DNA of 64,000 nt from Daucus carota subsp. sativus (Eukaryota; Streptophyta; Magnoliopsida; Apiales; Apiaceae): positions 1,400,930 to 1,464,929 of the forward strand of contig NC_030389.2 of the NCBI RefSeq assembly GCF_001625215.2. Direction: 5' to 3'. The position numbers were made by a program, and so were the translations under genes. The stretch's first letter is position 1. Each line of letters opens with the position of its first letter. Shown here one piece after another: positions 1-12,841 of this stretch. The notes below the pieces were generated by a model. The model was not told the origin of the DNA. It worked only from the letters and a program-made list of their open reading frames with translations, and made no database searches.

Positions 1-1370
1 CCGGAGTTATATACAATGCCGGAGTTATGCTGTATTCTTAAAATATCAAAAACAGGATACAACGGACATGTTGATTCTTTCATATCAAGTTTCATACACA
101 TAACATCCAAGGCATGAGCATACAATTTTACATGGTACTGTGATTGTTAGTAACGATAGTGGCAGAACCAGGGATATAGTTTTGTGGCTCTGTGATGAAT
201 AAAGTTGTGTGTTTCAGCATAAACTAATGTCCATAAACAAAGAATCAGGTAGAATGATGATATAATAAAGTGGAGAGGTGAGTACCTGTAATCTGGCGGC
301 AGCGTGAAGAGAGCAGAGAAGAGGAGATGAAAGCGTTATGAAACCCGCGTGTATAATCTTATACAAGGATGATAAGGACTGGCCCATACCCACCTCCCCC
401 CAAGGGTTTGAAAACCTAGATTTTGGGGGTATGAGGAATCGGTTTTAAAATTTAAAAAAGCCCAACCAAACATAAGGTATGGGTTTAGAATGAAGTAACC
501 CCATACCTGATTCCCCATCCCCATGAACCAAACGGGGCCTAAGAGGTTGTTTAGAGCGGCTACAAGTTGACTGGTTCCAGCAAAAGGTTTGAGCAAAGAA
601 GTGGAGATTATGGTTCAATTAGGATTTAGAACAGAGCAGTTGGGTTAATTAGGGTTTACAAGGGATTTGGGTTCAAGCTCTCTACTGATTTTAAGCTAAT
701 TTGGTTCAACTTTAAGGTATAAGCCCTTTTCTATCTTCTAATTAAATGTTTGTAAATTTGTATGTATATTTGGTTTGGGTTCGATTTAGATGTATCTTTG
801 TAGTGTATTCATGTTTGTATGTTTGATTTGGGTTCAATTCAGATGTATAGATAGTGATGTATGCTTGTATTTAGATATATGTTTGTTTTACTTTGTCTCA
901 TGCCCCCCTCTTTCTGTCTCACTGTCTCTTTCACACTCTCACTCAATTTTCTATCTCTCACTTTATCTCTTTCTCTCCCATGTTTCTGTTACACGTGTAT
1001 GATCTGTAGGTCTAAGGCATTTACTAAAAAAGAAAAATATAAAATGTAGTTTAAGTGTGATATTTATCATATTTGATACAATTAATAATAGACAGAGCTG
1101 ATTATGCTATAATATGTCTACCTCAAATAATGAAATAATAGATATAGAAGAGAGAGATGGTTATAATATGGAAATCATGATATATCTTGGTCTAATATAT
1201 ATATATTTACTAAACAAGTAAAATTATCAAAAATGTTTAGACTGTCATATAGTATATGATTTAGGAAAATAGGGTGCTCGTTAGGTTGTGTATGATAGTA
1301 TGAGTAAAAATGTAAGTCTGTGTCTACTCTAGTTAATAATTAACATTGCTGTGCTTGACAAAATGTGGTG
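1..1370. other. Intergenic, no gene recognised
   Basis: I see no gene here. The stretch is AT-rich with scattered pyrimidine runs (about 905-975). Bases about 345-543 look like a separate inserted piece and are listed on their own. A possible minus-strand splice donor near 285, after a purine-poor stretch that could be an untranslated exon, is too weak to call. Confidence 0.5.
345..543. mobile_element. Possible fragment of a TIR-type MITE
   Basis: The right edge reads CCAAACGGGGCCTAA, the reverse of the GGCCCCGTTTGG start common to PIF/Harbinger-like and hAT-like plant MITEs. The piece is more GC-rich than its flanks and has several runs of C. I could not find a matching left terminus or a target duplication, so this is a tentative fragment. 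Confidence 0.3.
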
Positions 1371-1538
1371 ATGGATTACAAAGAAACCGTGTGGATTAAT
1401 CTTCCAAAGTATAGTGACGGCTATATTAACGGGATTAAAACTTTTATAAAAAATGCAGTTTCTAGATTCTCTGTAGGTAATGAAATATCATGTCCTTGGA
1501 AGAAATGTAAAAATGATAAATGGTATCATGAAGAGTGA
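1371..1538 (+). pseudogene. Transposase-associated domain fragment of a CACTA TNP2-type protein
   Basis: This short reading frame of 55 codons starts with ATG and ends at TGA. It matches the layout of the plant transposase-associated domain: an aromatic/acidic start, a conserved Gly-Ile-x-x-Phe helix, and the closing zinc-binding pattern ISCPWKKC (Cys-x4-Cys) followed by a tryptophan-rich turn. In whole CACTA proteins this domain lies at the N-terminus, before the TNP2 catalytic region. Here nothing recognisable follows except CACTA-like subterminal repeats, so it is a remnant and not a working gene. Confidence 0.55.
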
Positions 1539-2260
1539 TCTATAACCATCTGATCTGCAATGGACCATCTCTCTAGTACTCCTACATTATTTTGCAAGAC
1601 TTGTATGCTTTGATGTTATTTTGCAAGACTTGTGCTGTTTAAGTTATTAGCAAGACTAGTAAGCTTTAAGTTATTAGCAAGACTTGTAAGGTTTAAGTTG
1701 TGTTCTTTAGTTGGTGTTGATGGATTGTAGCAGTGGATGTGGTTTATTGGTGCAAAGGATGTTGGTTGCAAATTTATCTTGAATATTGTTGGTTTTGTTT
1801 ATGGGAAATGCAATATTTGAATAGGATATTTCAAATTCTTTTTGTTTGTGGTGTTACAATAAGGTCTTCTTTATGTTGCAATAGGGGTGCTAAATCATTT
1901 AAAAATATTTTTATTTTGTAACATCAATTGTGTTGCAATATGTGTGTTGTGATAGACAACACAGTGGTGGATCCCAAGTGGGCCCCACAGGTGGGCCCTG
2001 AGCTTTTTTAAATCAGTACATCTATTGCAACACAGGTTTACGTTGGTATAGGATAAAAAAATGTTGCAATTGATGTCTATTGTAACATCATTTGAGGTGT
2101 TACCATAGAATGACCCTGATGTTACCATAGATACCTATGGTTATCGCGTTACACCTAACACCCAAAATATGTTGCAATAGCCCATTTCAGGCCTACGGTA
2201 ACGTTTTTTGGTGTCTAACACTGATTTGAGGCTGCTAAAAGTCATTTATGGTGTAATGAA
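1371..2260 (+). mobile_element. CACTA (En/Spm) transposon relic
   Basis: Two parts support a CACTA origin. The 5' part encodes the start of the transposase-associated domain found at the front of TNP2-type proteins (separate entry). From about 1858 to 2215 there are many short repeats of the TGTTGCAATAG and GTGTTACCATAG type in both orientations, which is how CACTA subterminal repeat regions look. No CACTA terminus (CACTACAAGAAAA and its reverse) was found at either side, so the element is truncated and both limits are approximate. Confidence 0.55.
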
Positions 2261-2815
2261 CTTTTAAAGTTCATTCAAAACAGTAACTTAAGGTAGCATT
2301 CAGCCTCCTCTATTTTGGGGTTAATTATTAAATTGGTCACTAAAGTGAGCTTAATGTATCAAGTTGAAAACGATATCAAGATGGTCATTGAAGTCACCGT
2401 AAATATCACACAGGTTCCTCGAAATATGAGTTCAAGCATTAATAATATGATTTATAGAGTTTTACATATTATTTTAAAATGTTACCACAACCAACTAAAA
2501 GGTTATGACTTCTAGTATTTTGTGATAATATATTTAGATTTTATCAAATTTATTTTATTATTTATTTTTATTATATAATTATTTTTCTTGTTTTAATTAA
2601 AAAATAAATACCTAGTATGGATGGAAAATGAGTTTAGAGGGATATTAGATAAACCTAAAACTAAGAAAATGGAAAGGGAATGACTATTTCTACTAAACAA
2701 ACGCCAACAAAAGGAATGAGTTTAATTGTTTCCATTTTCCTTTGTTAAATACCCCAACCAAACTCTTCCTTAGAGTAACATACTAATGAAACGTTCTTTA
2801 TATAATAATATAATA
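2261..2815. other. Intergenic, AT-rich
   Basis: No gene is seen. Around 2690-2770 there are phrases such as CCCCAACCAAACTC that resemble the ends of TIR transposons, but no partner end was found. Confidence 0.4.
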
Positions 2816-3243
2816 GAGTTAAGTTCCATGTAGTCCACATATTTACTATAGTACCGTAGACCATGTATATTCTGCAACTATAGAATGGCATAAAAACATT
2901 GCAAAATGTATGAAACTTGTTATTTTGTGAAATACGTTCTATAAATATCACTATTTCATGAAAAATATTGAAAATCATTTATGTTCGACAAGTAGAACAC
3001 ATATGTTCTGTAATATGTAAATATGTTCTGCAAACTTAACATGTTTTGCAGAATAATGTGTTTTTCACTATTTAACTTGTAGAAAGTTTAGGATTGTCAA
3101 AATTTTTAACAAAATAATGATGTTTATAGAACATGATTTGCAAAATAACACATTTTGCAATGTTTTTATGTCATTCTATAGTTGCAGAACATATGTGGTC
3201 TACGGTACTACAGAAAATATGTAGACTACATGGAACTTTGTTC
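2816..3243. mobile_element. MULE-type MITE, copy 1 (428 bp)
   Basis: The two ends are inverted repeats of roughly 95 bp: the left arm begins GAGTTAAGTTCCATGTAGTC and the right arm ends with its near-complement (GACTACATGGAACTTTGTTC). The flanks TAATATAATA and TAATATCAAA agree at 8 of 10 bases, as expected for an old 9-10 bp target duplication. A second, very similar copy lies at 59,836-60,255 with a perfect duplication, which fixes the limits here. There is no coding capacity. Size, long TIRs and duplication length fit a non-autonomous Mutator-like element. Confidence 0.85.
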
Positions 3244-3882
3244 TAATATCAAAATATTAAAATATCAATTTATGATTATAAAAAGATGTAATTAAACTAT
3301 TTATATCACTTTAAATATGATTCGATTGTATCAAAATTATTTATACAGTTTTACTTTTCTTATTTCACCCGTCATTACTTTTGAATTACATAATTAAATA
3401 TTTATTAATTTATTATGAACTTTTATTTTAATTTGAAATTAATTCTCAACAACTCCATGCGCAAATCTATATCTATATCTATATCTTCTTAATCTATATT
3501 CTATATTCTATATTTATATATCTTCTTAATGAGTGCAATGCCCATTTAATTTTTTACCCGCGGAATACCCATGTTTTACCCAATTCCTTATATAATTTAT
3601 CTGTTTTGAATGACCCGTTTAGATTAAAAAACCCGCTATATAACCGATTCCACGAGCTCATATTGTTTACTTGCCTTCTTCACGGAATTTGATTTGCTTA
3701 TTTATTCTGCTGTCCTCTAATTTTGGCATTCATCTATTTCAGCATGGAAAGTGCGTGTAATCAAAGATGCATATTAGGCTATGTTTGTTATTATTCAAAA
3801 TTTAAACTGAAGCTCTTTGCTTGCTATGGAAGAGTCTTTTTGTGGGTTGGTGGATTGATTTTTGGCAAAAGTCTCACCAGCC

Positions 3883-5166
3883 ATGGATTCACGTTCGCAG
3901 CAGCCAATGATTAATTGTTCAAGCTCAGGTTTGTACCGAAAAGGCATGCTCTTCCGACAGTATTTACCGGGACTGTACTTTGCTCTCCGTGGGTGTGAGA
4001 ATCATGTATTGTCTTTGATGTGCAGGTCGTAAGAGAAATAAAGAAAATCAGACAGATGGTTCACTTGCTGGTACTAGCGTAACTATAGCCTTGCATTCAT
4101 CGAATGAGAACTGTACTTTAAATCATGTCTGTTTATAGTAGGAACACCATGTGTTTGTGTTTTTAATTCACCAGTGGCATGATGTTGCAGGTAGCCGTTA
4201 GCAAGGGTCTGGTAATGCTCTAAATTTATTTCTGCCGAGACGCGCTAAAAAAATTAAGAAATCCAGAACCACCGGGAATTCGTCATCCTTTGACAATATC
4301 AGCTCAGGGAAAAATGGTATTGATGCTCTCTCATTACGTAGGCTTGCTTATTTGTGGTTGATGGCTTACAATGTGTCCAACAACTGTCACTTTTTATTGT
4401 CGCAGCCACAAATCGTGTTCCTCTATTGACAGTTGATCAGATCAATCCAGTCAATTTATGTCGGAATTTCTTCCAAATATACAAATTAAGTTTGATGCTG
4501 CAGGCTCTGGAATTTTTTGATCTGATTATATTGCCCAATCTATTTTTTTATATGTAGGCACCAATCTATCTCCCCTCTCCAGCGGTCGTCGGTATGCATT
4601 GGTTGCAGTAACATGTGAATCGGAATATATTGGCAAAGGTACTGGGCAGGTCTTTTTTAATGGTTTGCCTATAAGTTTTGATTAGTTTTTGAATGTTCGT
4701 GGATGACCTACACGCATTCCATCATTGATCATTTTGCCATTTCAGTCACGGGTCGTACCCCGCTATCAGCTGTAGACCAGAATGCATCCAATCAATGTAA
4801 GTAGGGCATACCTTTTGAAATGTACGTATTAAAGGGTTTGCTTTAAGCATTGTATTGACTTGATCTGCTTAGAGTGTTACTGCACTGTGTTGCTACTGGT
4901 GTTTGTGTTGTTGATCGATGTATGGCCTAGCGAGGTGACTATGTGCAATAATTTAGTAAGAGCATCCCGGTTACTGTATAATATATATCGACACTGGTTA
5001 CCCCCATGACCAATCGATCTAGTGATCTTACTTACTCCACGCCGAGTCGCAGTAGTTGATATGTTCGTTCATGCTTATCTTTTTGTTGCAGCAATCAGAC
5101 GTTCTCCGTTGTGCAATGTTGATCAGAATGCAGTTCCTGGCTTTGTGTTGGATTCTACCATCACAG
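3883..5166 (+). pseudogene. Row of micro-exons with repeated PL-VDQ motif, Helitron-protein-like
   Basis: Short coding-like pieces, each bounded by AG and GT and mostly in phase 1, run from an ATG at 3,883 (MDSRSQQ) through 4,026-4,070 (basic, GRKRNKEN), 4,190-4,318, about 4,405-4,460, 4,561-4,590, 4,747-4,797 and 5,092-5,166. Three of them carry the same small motif: PLLTVDQINP, PLSAVDQNAS and PLCNVDQNAV. Plant Helitron proteins often open with several small exons bearing repeated PLS-type motifs, which is the basis of this call. The 4,190 exon has an in-frame stop four codons in, so the set is not an intact gene. No catalytic domain is attached. Confidence 0.35.
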
Positions 5167-8100
5167 GTAGTTAGCAAATAAGCTGTGTTGGATTCCATTT
5201 TAATTGTCCACCTTTATATTAAAAGGTATAAAGGTATATGTAGTGTTATGTTAAGCCATGTTTGTGACCTAATTAACTGTTGGTTTTAAGAATTTGTAAA
5301 AACATTTGCCAATAAAATTAGTTCATATTCTGTAGACATGTCGTAATATGTAGTTGTGTTTTCTGACAAAAAAATTTAAAGCAGTTAAAATGTATAATCC
5401 GGGACATTGTGCTTCATCAACATTTGCGGCTATTGAGACTATATAGATATGTAACGTTCTCCGTTGTGTAACGTTCATAACTATAGTAGTTGTGTACAAT
5501 GTTGTCATTTTCAATTTGCCTGGCTGATACCAGAAGTCCTACATGACTTAATGTAACTTATGAAAAATCCAATTAATTTTAGTCAAAGTTCGTTTATTCC
5601 ATTTAAACAGATTATGCATAAACAGATTTAGGATAGGTTTCAATATTTTTATTTTTTGAGGCCATCGGCTGACATATAGATCTGAATAACAATGAAAGTA
5701 TATGACATTTGACATCTATATATAAGGTTATCTTCTAATAAGCTGTGTAAAAACAATAAAATTTATATGTTTACACTTTACAAGTGGTTTGGCAAAAAAG
5801 GGATGTGTACAATATTTAATCATTTTTGTCGACTTTGGAGTTCACATTATTTTCCACTCAAGAGCACGAACAGACATTATTCAGGTTCTTCACTATTATT
5901 TTAGCTTTTTAAATGATGGAGAGGATTCATATAACTCATATAAAAGGCTAACTAATTTAAAATTTAAAGATTCTGCTATGATAATAAGCTTAAAATATAA
6001 TTTACATGGCTCTGTTGTAAGACTTCCTGTTATATGTCATTTATTCTGGTACTTTTAATCCCGTCCGAGTTTAAGAGTTTGTATTATTTTGTGTTATATG
6101 ATATTGATTTTTATATTTTTAATCATGTTTAGGTTTAATCGATTCTAATTATGTATCGGCCTTTATAATTTTGTACTACACTACTATCACCAAAGAAATT
6201 GACAGTGTCAAATAGAATTCCTTTTCTAAAATTGAGAGTGTATTAAAAAAAGTCGAAGTGAGAAATATAAATTAAAGCAGAAAAGCAACGGAAAGTGTAT
6301 ATGTAGAACAGATTTTTGGCAAGCAATTGTACCACAATTAAGTAGGTGCCTAAAGTAATTGTTTTGTAATAAAAGGGACTTAAAAACATGCCTGAATCCA
6401 ATCTTTTCACTCCTCTGTTTGATGCAGAATCGAGTAAAGTAAAGAATTTTCGAATAAAGATGATTTATCCTGATGTTTCTTGAGAGAATTCATTACGGAT
6501 ACAATGATAAGAAGAATGAACAGGAAAAGGAAAGACCGCGACTTTAGCTCTGTCCAAGGAAAATCAAACAAAAAAGTTGTACATATAGCATATGAATAAT
6601 AAACTGCATACTATAGCGCCCATTAGGATCTATATAGCTCATGACTTTCCACCACATGGAAAATTATATAAGTGCATATAATATAGGAATATTATGATTT
6701 AGAATTTGATAAAGACACTGATAGTAGTGCTCCTTTTTTCTTAAAAGACTGAACTAATCCAACTGCTTAGATATACTTCTATCTTGCTAAATTTGCAGAA
6801 ACACAAGTATATATCCTAGCTTTGGAGGCTTTGGGCTTGGAATTATGATGGGTAAAGAGTTTCTATATGGATAGAAAGCATTGTTAAATTCAGTATTATA
6901 AGGCACATGGCTATATTCGAGCAAAAAAAGAATAAATACAGGTGGTTTTTCACGCAGTTATAATGCATATTGGTAAAATTTTGGTACTCCTTATATGCAG
7001 AGAGCTTGGGAGCCGGTTGTGGACACATGTGCAAATTATAATGGATGAGAAAGAATTATTGCTAATATGTCATTACAAAAACTCTTAACGGGAGAGGTCG
7101 GAGGCTATGCGGTTGGAGAATCAACAGTGGTTTATGATTTGGATTCCTATCAAAATTTGGAGATTCCCACTTGATCCAATATCTCCTCTGTCCACGAATA
7201 ATAAATTCTAAATCGGTTCTAATTTGGAAACAATCATAGAAGTTGGTGATTTGTGCTCTACCACAATGAAATTCTACATCAGCCATGGCTTTCAGTTGTA
7301 TGTTTCTTAAATTTCATTATTATTTAATTTTATAATGTCCGCCCAACTGTTTTATCAAGTCTTCTCACTCGCGTGATCCTTTGCAGGCCTAAAAATGGAA
7401 GATAACTCACATGAGTCTATTGTCTCTTCTTCGATTAAAATTCTTTGAGGCATTGTCTTTTGGTATGACATTACTTTGGTGTTTTGATATTTGTTTTCGT
7501 GTTTTTGCAAATTCTTCTATATTGGGTCAGTACAGAGCAAATATTGTATTGTTGGCATACTACTGTAGGAAGTATGCCAGCAATATTAGGCTACAGGTTT
7601 AAATCTCCCCTACTATGGTCCAAACTCAGCAATTAGTAGAATAGTCAAGGAACATATTATTAAGGAAGATAGTGCGTACTTATAGTGAGATGTGAAATAT
7701 GTCAACAAGCTATAATTCTGACAGTAGACATGTATCAGCAACTGCAACAGAACCTGCAACACTACCTCCAGCAGTTGTAACGTCAGCAAGCCACTTTCTC
7801 CAATCACGGTGATAATGGTACCTAGAGTAGGTGATAGAGCACCAAATCCAGCAGCAATTGGTGGAGCGGCTAAGTCTGTTAAATAGTGTATAAGCTGATT
7901 ATGAGAATCCTTTGGTTCTTTATTAAAGCTTCGTTAAAATTTCCTCAGAAATAGGGATAGTATTATTCCACCAGTAATCGCCATAAGGTTAAATGAAGGG
8001 TCTGCTGGTATGGAATGTTTTTGAGGCATGGATTCTTTCAAGTGGCTGTAGGTGTGCTGATACTGAGGTTCCACCTTTCAAGCAGCCACCCTCACACTGA

Positions 8101-9060
8101 TCTTTTGATGTGTCTTTCAAGCATCTTTGTAGGAGCATCCGGCCTTTCATGTTTATTTTATTTGTTATCTGAGGTTCCATGGAGATCAATAAGCTTTATC
8201 TCAGTTTCTGTATACCTCAACATATCACTCATCAGTTATCACTGTCTTAGTAGCAGGAGTAGTGGACATGTCCGGGACAGGATCAGTAGAATACATTTCA
8301 TCAATCTCATCATCAGATCTATCATTAACTCTTTTCAGGTACACTCCTCAGCAAGTCAGCATTTTATTCAATAAATATATATATGTAAAGATTTTTTAAT
8401 TTCAATAATATGTTGATTTTTATAAACATGACGATATGTTCAATTCAATCACAGTACAGATTATTGCCTTTTAAATTTCATGAATTTAAATATATATTAA
8501 ATATAAAATTTTAATTACTTTTTGTTAATTTAAATTAACATAATTTCTCACATTATTTTTTATCTTATCATGTGTAGTGCGGGCATAACTCCATTACTAA
8601 AACACGAGTTTGTTAAATGTGAAGTTAAGTTTAGCTTGAGTGAAGAAACTTTAAAAGGTTTTTAAGATATTTTTTGTATACTTTTCAGGGACTTGCAAGC
8701 AAAACTTTTTTGTATTCTTTGGTGAGATCATAGGACTTTGGGTCGGGTTTCGTGAAGGATGAAAAAAATACCCAGAAGGTAGGTAATTAGTTTTTCTGTA
8801 GTTTTGGAATAGTTGCTTGGGTTTGATCATATTAATACAATTCTGTGAGCTTTAACATTGAGCAATACAAGACATGGACATTGCAGTGAAGTCGGCCATA
8901 TAATAATTCTTTTCTATTTTTAGTGCATTGTTTTAGCCAGAAGCATATGTACTTAACTGTAGGATTCAGTAGTCATGCAATAATCAGCTCATATTTTACT
9001 GGACTCACCTTCCCACACTAGACTCATGCATTACAATCTTTTATCTCACAGCCTCTTTTA
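5167..9060. other. Long stretch with no recognised gene
   Basis: I find no domain, RNA gene or clear transposon terminus here. There is AT-rich DNA with a few short open frames (for example near 7,070-7,286 and 8,015-8,374) that show no family resemblance. Given the Helitron limits on each side it is probably internal Helitron filler. Confidence 0.45.
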
Positions 9061-9906
9061 TGGATTCCAAGCTCAGCTTCTCCGATAACAAGGAGAATGA
9101 TACCGGTAAATTTTCAAAAATAATCTTCCCCAAAGATAGCATTGTGGTGTTTTAATCTATTTGTAAGAGTTTGTTTTTGTTTAATCCCTAATCCAAGAAT
9201 CTCCGATGCAGCTCGGAAATGGTGCTGGACTAAAATTTCGAATGAAAATGCACTGGTAAATGTATGATTTACAGACATTAATTTTGTGAATATATAATAT
9301 TATCTCAATAGAATTCCAACATTTATACAGCGCACATGCGAAATTCCCATGATACTGCTCTCGATAGGTATCTGTATGATCGGATGATTAGGATTCAACA
9401 AAGCAAGCGTTCAACTTCGCATCCAGATTCAGTGTTGGATAAGCCAAATATTATTAAGAACTATATTTCTATGAGTTGTGGCTGAGCGTCTTGGCTCTTT
9501 ACACTCGATAGTGATGTATGGCTTCCTGATTCCTTATATCTGTTTAATGATTTTGAATTTTAAAAATCTTTGTAACATTTAAACTTAGTTGCTTATCTAA
9601 TGTACAAACATTGGACGCTTCGTGTCCGTGTCCCTGCCCCCTTTCTCTTCCTTGGGCTTTGGGTTTTTGTCCAACTTCCAACTCAATATCTTAGTCATCC
9701 TTCTTTTCGTTTATTTTTTAAATTTGTCCACTTTGTAGGAACTACCGGTACACACTATTGTAATGCCTGCTAAGTGGAATTCTTTACATCAGATTATAGC
9801 TGAAGGCAACCTGTACATTGTGTCAAATTTTTATACTAGGCAAGCAACTCGAGGACTTAGGCCTGTTTCTACCCCCAAAGTGCATTGTCTTTACACAAAT
9901 GATCAG
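9061..9906 (+). pseudogene. Helitron-associated exons, last one replication-protein-A (OB-fold) like
   Basis: Three exon-like segments are visible: about 9,061-9,105 (ends NKENDTG before a GT donor), 9,330-9,490 (RYLYDRMIRIQQSKRS, then a stop) and 9,739-9,906. The last reads as the first half of an RPA70-type OB domain of the DUF223 kind, with the typical LYIVSNFYTR and RPVSTPKVHCLY strands. Plant Helitrons commonly encode or carry such RPA-like pieces. The remainder of the OB fold and any helicase are missing. A TIR transposon begins about 120 bp downstream and probably interrupts it. Confidence 0.45.
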
Positions 9907-10534
9907 TGTTGAATTAATAAATGAATAGGACTACACTGTACCACTCAACATATTTGTGTTTGTAAAGATTGACGACCCGTACGATGTTTCAGGCAATGGT
10001 TGAGGTTCCCGCAGATACTATTGTTGTGTTTGGTTGAGAGGAATGAAATTTGTTAAGAATGGAATGAGATTAGGAATGGAATGGTGAGAGAATGGAAAGA
10101 AGGTTGAATGGAATGATCAATTCAAAGTTTGGTTATTTTTTTATGATTGGAATGGAATGAATCATTCCATTCATTTGAGTTGTTTGGTTACTCAAAGGAA
10201 TGGAATGATAATTAATTAATATTTTTTTACAAATTTTTCCATGTAAAATCTTAACTTTCAGAATATATAAATTAAATACACAAATTAATTAATTTCATGT
10301 CAATAGCATACTTCCCAATTCATTACACAGTCAGTAGTACCTAAATCAACTATGATAAATATTAAAAATTCACAAATAAAATCCAAACTTTGGCCACAGC
10401 CAGTTCTTCATAATTTACAAATAAAATACAAAATTTGTGAAGTGAATACGAGAACACCGGAGAACCACAACACCTCTAGGCATTATCCATATGTAGAGCT
10501 TATCCTCTACCCTGGCCACGGGAGGTAGCGGCAG

Positions 10535-10991
10535 ATCATTTACCAGATAAACTCTGGCTTGAAGTTCCTCTGCAGATAAATTTGCGATTGAGCACTTGCA
10601 CTGTCTGAAGATTTGTCAAGTTACCAATGCTTGGAGAAAGAATACCAGATAAAGTCTGGCTTGGAGTTCCTCTGCAGATGATAATAACCAAAAAAAAATA
10701 TTTACCCCATTGTACTAACATTACTATCTACACAATCTGTCACAGGATGAATAATGACTACCATTCAGAACTACAAGAAAATTTTCATGCATTTAACAAG
10801 CATTAAGTTTGCTGAATTTCATGAAACTGAAAGCAAGCAGAATTAAGGAATAACATACAGGCCAACGACAAGATAATCAGGTGAACAGGTGACCATTGTC
10901 CAGCTACATGGATCAGCTGCATCAGAATCCCACTTTGCTAAAACCCCATGAGGATCCTTCAAAGCAGCTTTAATACTCATCAAAGCTTGCA
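10535..10991 (-). pseudogene. Captured NIK receptor-kinase fragment (LRR N-terminal domain)
   Basis: Exon A (10,991 down to 10,859) encodes the leucine-rich-repeat N-terminal cap: ALMSIKAALKDPHGVL, then DPCSWTMVTCSPDYLVVGL. Exon B starts at 10,671 and encodes GTPSQTLSG and LSPSIGNLTNLQTV. The intron between them keeps GT and AG and the join restores the codon in phase, giving the sequence order typical of NSP-interacting kinases (NIK, LRR-RLK subfamily II). A second, partial copy of the start of exon B (GTSSQSLSG) follows at 10,577-10,535. Signal peptide, further repeats, membrane segment and kinase are absent here. It lies inside the TIR element, so it is a transduplicated gene piece. Confidence 0.8.
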
Positions 10992-11239
10992 CTGCAGTAA
11001 ATGTATAATAAAAAAGAAATTAATTACCTTCAAGATTGACTCCTTTAGCAGTAAGCAAGGAGTTAACAGAAGTCCATAAGCTCAGATAAATCACAAAACA
11101 GAACACATAAGATAAAGGTAATATACATTCTGAACTTCCTCTAAGATAAAGGAATATGTTACCTCGGTCAGACATCACCAGAATCTTATAACCTTCCTCA
11201 TTGGATATATCTTAACATTGTAATTATCATAACAAGAAT

Positions 11240-11311
11240 AATATAGACACTAATGAGTGAAAGCTGCCTACATTATCCAATATAGACACTAATGAGTGAA
11301 AGCTGCCTACA
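11240..11311. repeat. Tandem duplication of about 32 bp
   Basis: The words ATAGACACTAATGAGTGAAA and GCTGCCTACA occur twice in a row with an 8 bp spacer. This looks like a local duplication inside the TIR element. Confidence 0.85.
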
Positions 11312-11741
11312 GAGTAGATTAAAGTACTCCCTTACCTGGCCAAACTGGGGATGGGACAGTCAATTAAAATATTCCGAGTTCTTTAGTCATGAATCAACAC
11401 AAAGAAAGATGAGATCTTTACCTACATTATCTCTCAGTTTTAACAACAAGATTCATTTGCAAATATGCGCGTAAATATTTAACAGTTTCTGTGAAGTACC
11501 AACCAGGTATTTAAGAAGATAAGATAAAGTACATTCTGACTTCTAGTAAAGCATATCTTTCCTGGCCTTGAACATAAACCTGGACCTGAATGTTGGACGA
11601 TAGACATCGAAGAATAGACGATATTGCAGTTTACAAAATAAGTAAACAGGCACTCCAGCTAAACAACTGACTAGAATAGCAATCCACCTGCCCTTTGAAT
11701 AAAAAAGAAAGAAGCTGGAGCTAAAAGCAATCATCATGGCA

Positions 11742-11821
11742 GTAACACTATAGACTAATTCAAGATTTTATCAATAATATTGTAACACTATAGACTAATT
11801 CAAGATTTTATCAATAATATT
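11742..11821. repeat. Perfect 40 bp tandem duplication
   Basis: The unit beginning GTAACACTATAGACTAATTC is present twice head to tail with no difference. It is another local duplication in the interior of the TIR element. Confidence 0.9.
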
Positions 11822-12589
11822 AAAACTGGAGTAAAATAATCTCGTGTTGATATTATTAATCCAACAACTCAACTCATCAATTTTGGCTGACAAGCACCAT
11901 TCTCTGTTAAGATCAATTATTCATGCCCTTGACAACCAACAAGAAGAATCTTATCATATAGATGATCTAAATAACATATAGATGAGCAATAATGTCACAG
12001 CATGATCTAAATAACATATGGTTGGCTATCTTATCATGGACTGGGATGTTGCCTCAAGTACACAAGAACCTACAGCAATGCGTACTACAGCTACAAGAGA
12101 GATTGTAGAATACTAAAAAACGCGCTCTCAAACTAAAAAATAGCAATAGACGAAGATTCTACTTGGCAAAGATCAATATGATTTCTGCTTGAATTGTTTA
12201 TGCAAAATAAAACCAATAAAAAGACACGCTCTCAAATAAACAGAATTGCCGATTATTCCATCTCTAGCAGGCCTGAAGACTATATATTGAAACGTACACA
12301 GTAGGCCTGTTTCCATAAACCTTTTTCTAATTGAACAATAAGAATCAATCTACCCATCACATTACTAGAGCAGCAAAAGTTGACAAGTACAGAAAAGTTA
12401 GTTATGTGATAGATCCAGGATCATCTTGAAATCTAAAATTAATTTGCAATTATCAAGTTCCACAGTTTACTTTCAGCATACAAAATAATTTACTCAACAT
12501 GATTATAAATTATGATGACTAGCCAATTTTGACAGTTTTTAAAATCATTGATAAAAACAAACAAAAAGTATATAGTTAGAAAAACAGAC

Positions 12590-12618
12590 CTTACTGATCT
12601 CGAATTGCCATAAGCCAT
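12590..12618 (-). pseudogene. Captured first exon of a CNGC15-like channel
   Basis: The minus strand reads ATG and then AYGNSRSV, followed by AG and a GT donor. Plant cyclic nucleotide-gated channel 15 proteins begin with almost exactly these residues (Arabidopsis CNGC15 opens MGYGNSRSVRFQ, as I recall it). Only this exon is recognisable. The hydrophobic open frame at 11,737-11,543 on the same strand could be another captured piece but I cannot match it. A nine-residue match is short, so confidence is moderate. Confidence 0.45.
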
Positions 12619-12841
12619 GGCTGCACTCTGGATTTCCCCGAGCTTCGGTTAGAACTTAAACTGCAGTTTCAGCAAAAGTTATGTTCTGTAAATTTAAGTG
12701 AAACCATAAATCTGATAAAATTTTATCTAAATCGATAGATTTAAAACCTGTTTGGATAGATCAATCGAAACTCCAAAATATCTGATTGAGTCTTAAACTT
12801 CGTCTTCAATGGAGATGAATTATGGATTCACAAAATTTTCA

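Noticed and set aside
790-1049. Two overlapping plus-strand open frames rich in Ser/Leu/Phe
   Set aside because: They come from a pyrimidine-rich tract. Low complexity, no domain and no splice or promoter context.
2816-3243. MITE copies as a derivative of the MULE at 46,663-52,371
   Set aside because: Only the first few terminal bases (GAGT) agree. The TIRs are otherwise different, so they belong to another MULE family.
7062-7286. Minus-strand frame of 74 codons as a possible exon
   Set aside because: No family resemblance and no supporting splice sites.
11543-11737. Hydrophobic minus-strand frame inside the TIR element as a transporter or channel piece
   Set aside because: I could not align it to CNGC15, NIK or any transporter family with confidence, so it is left unassigned.
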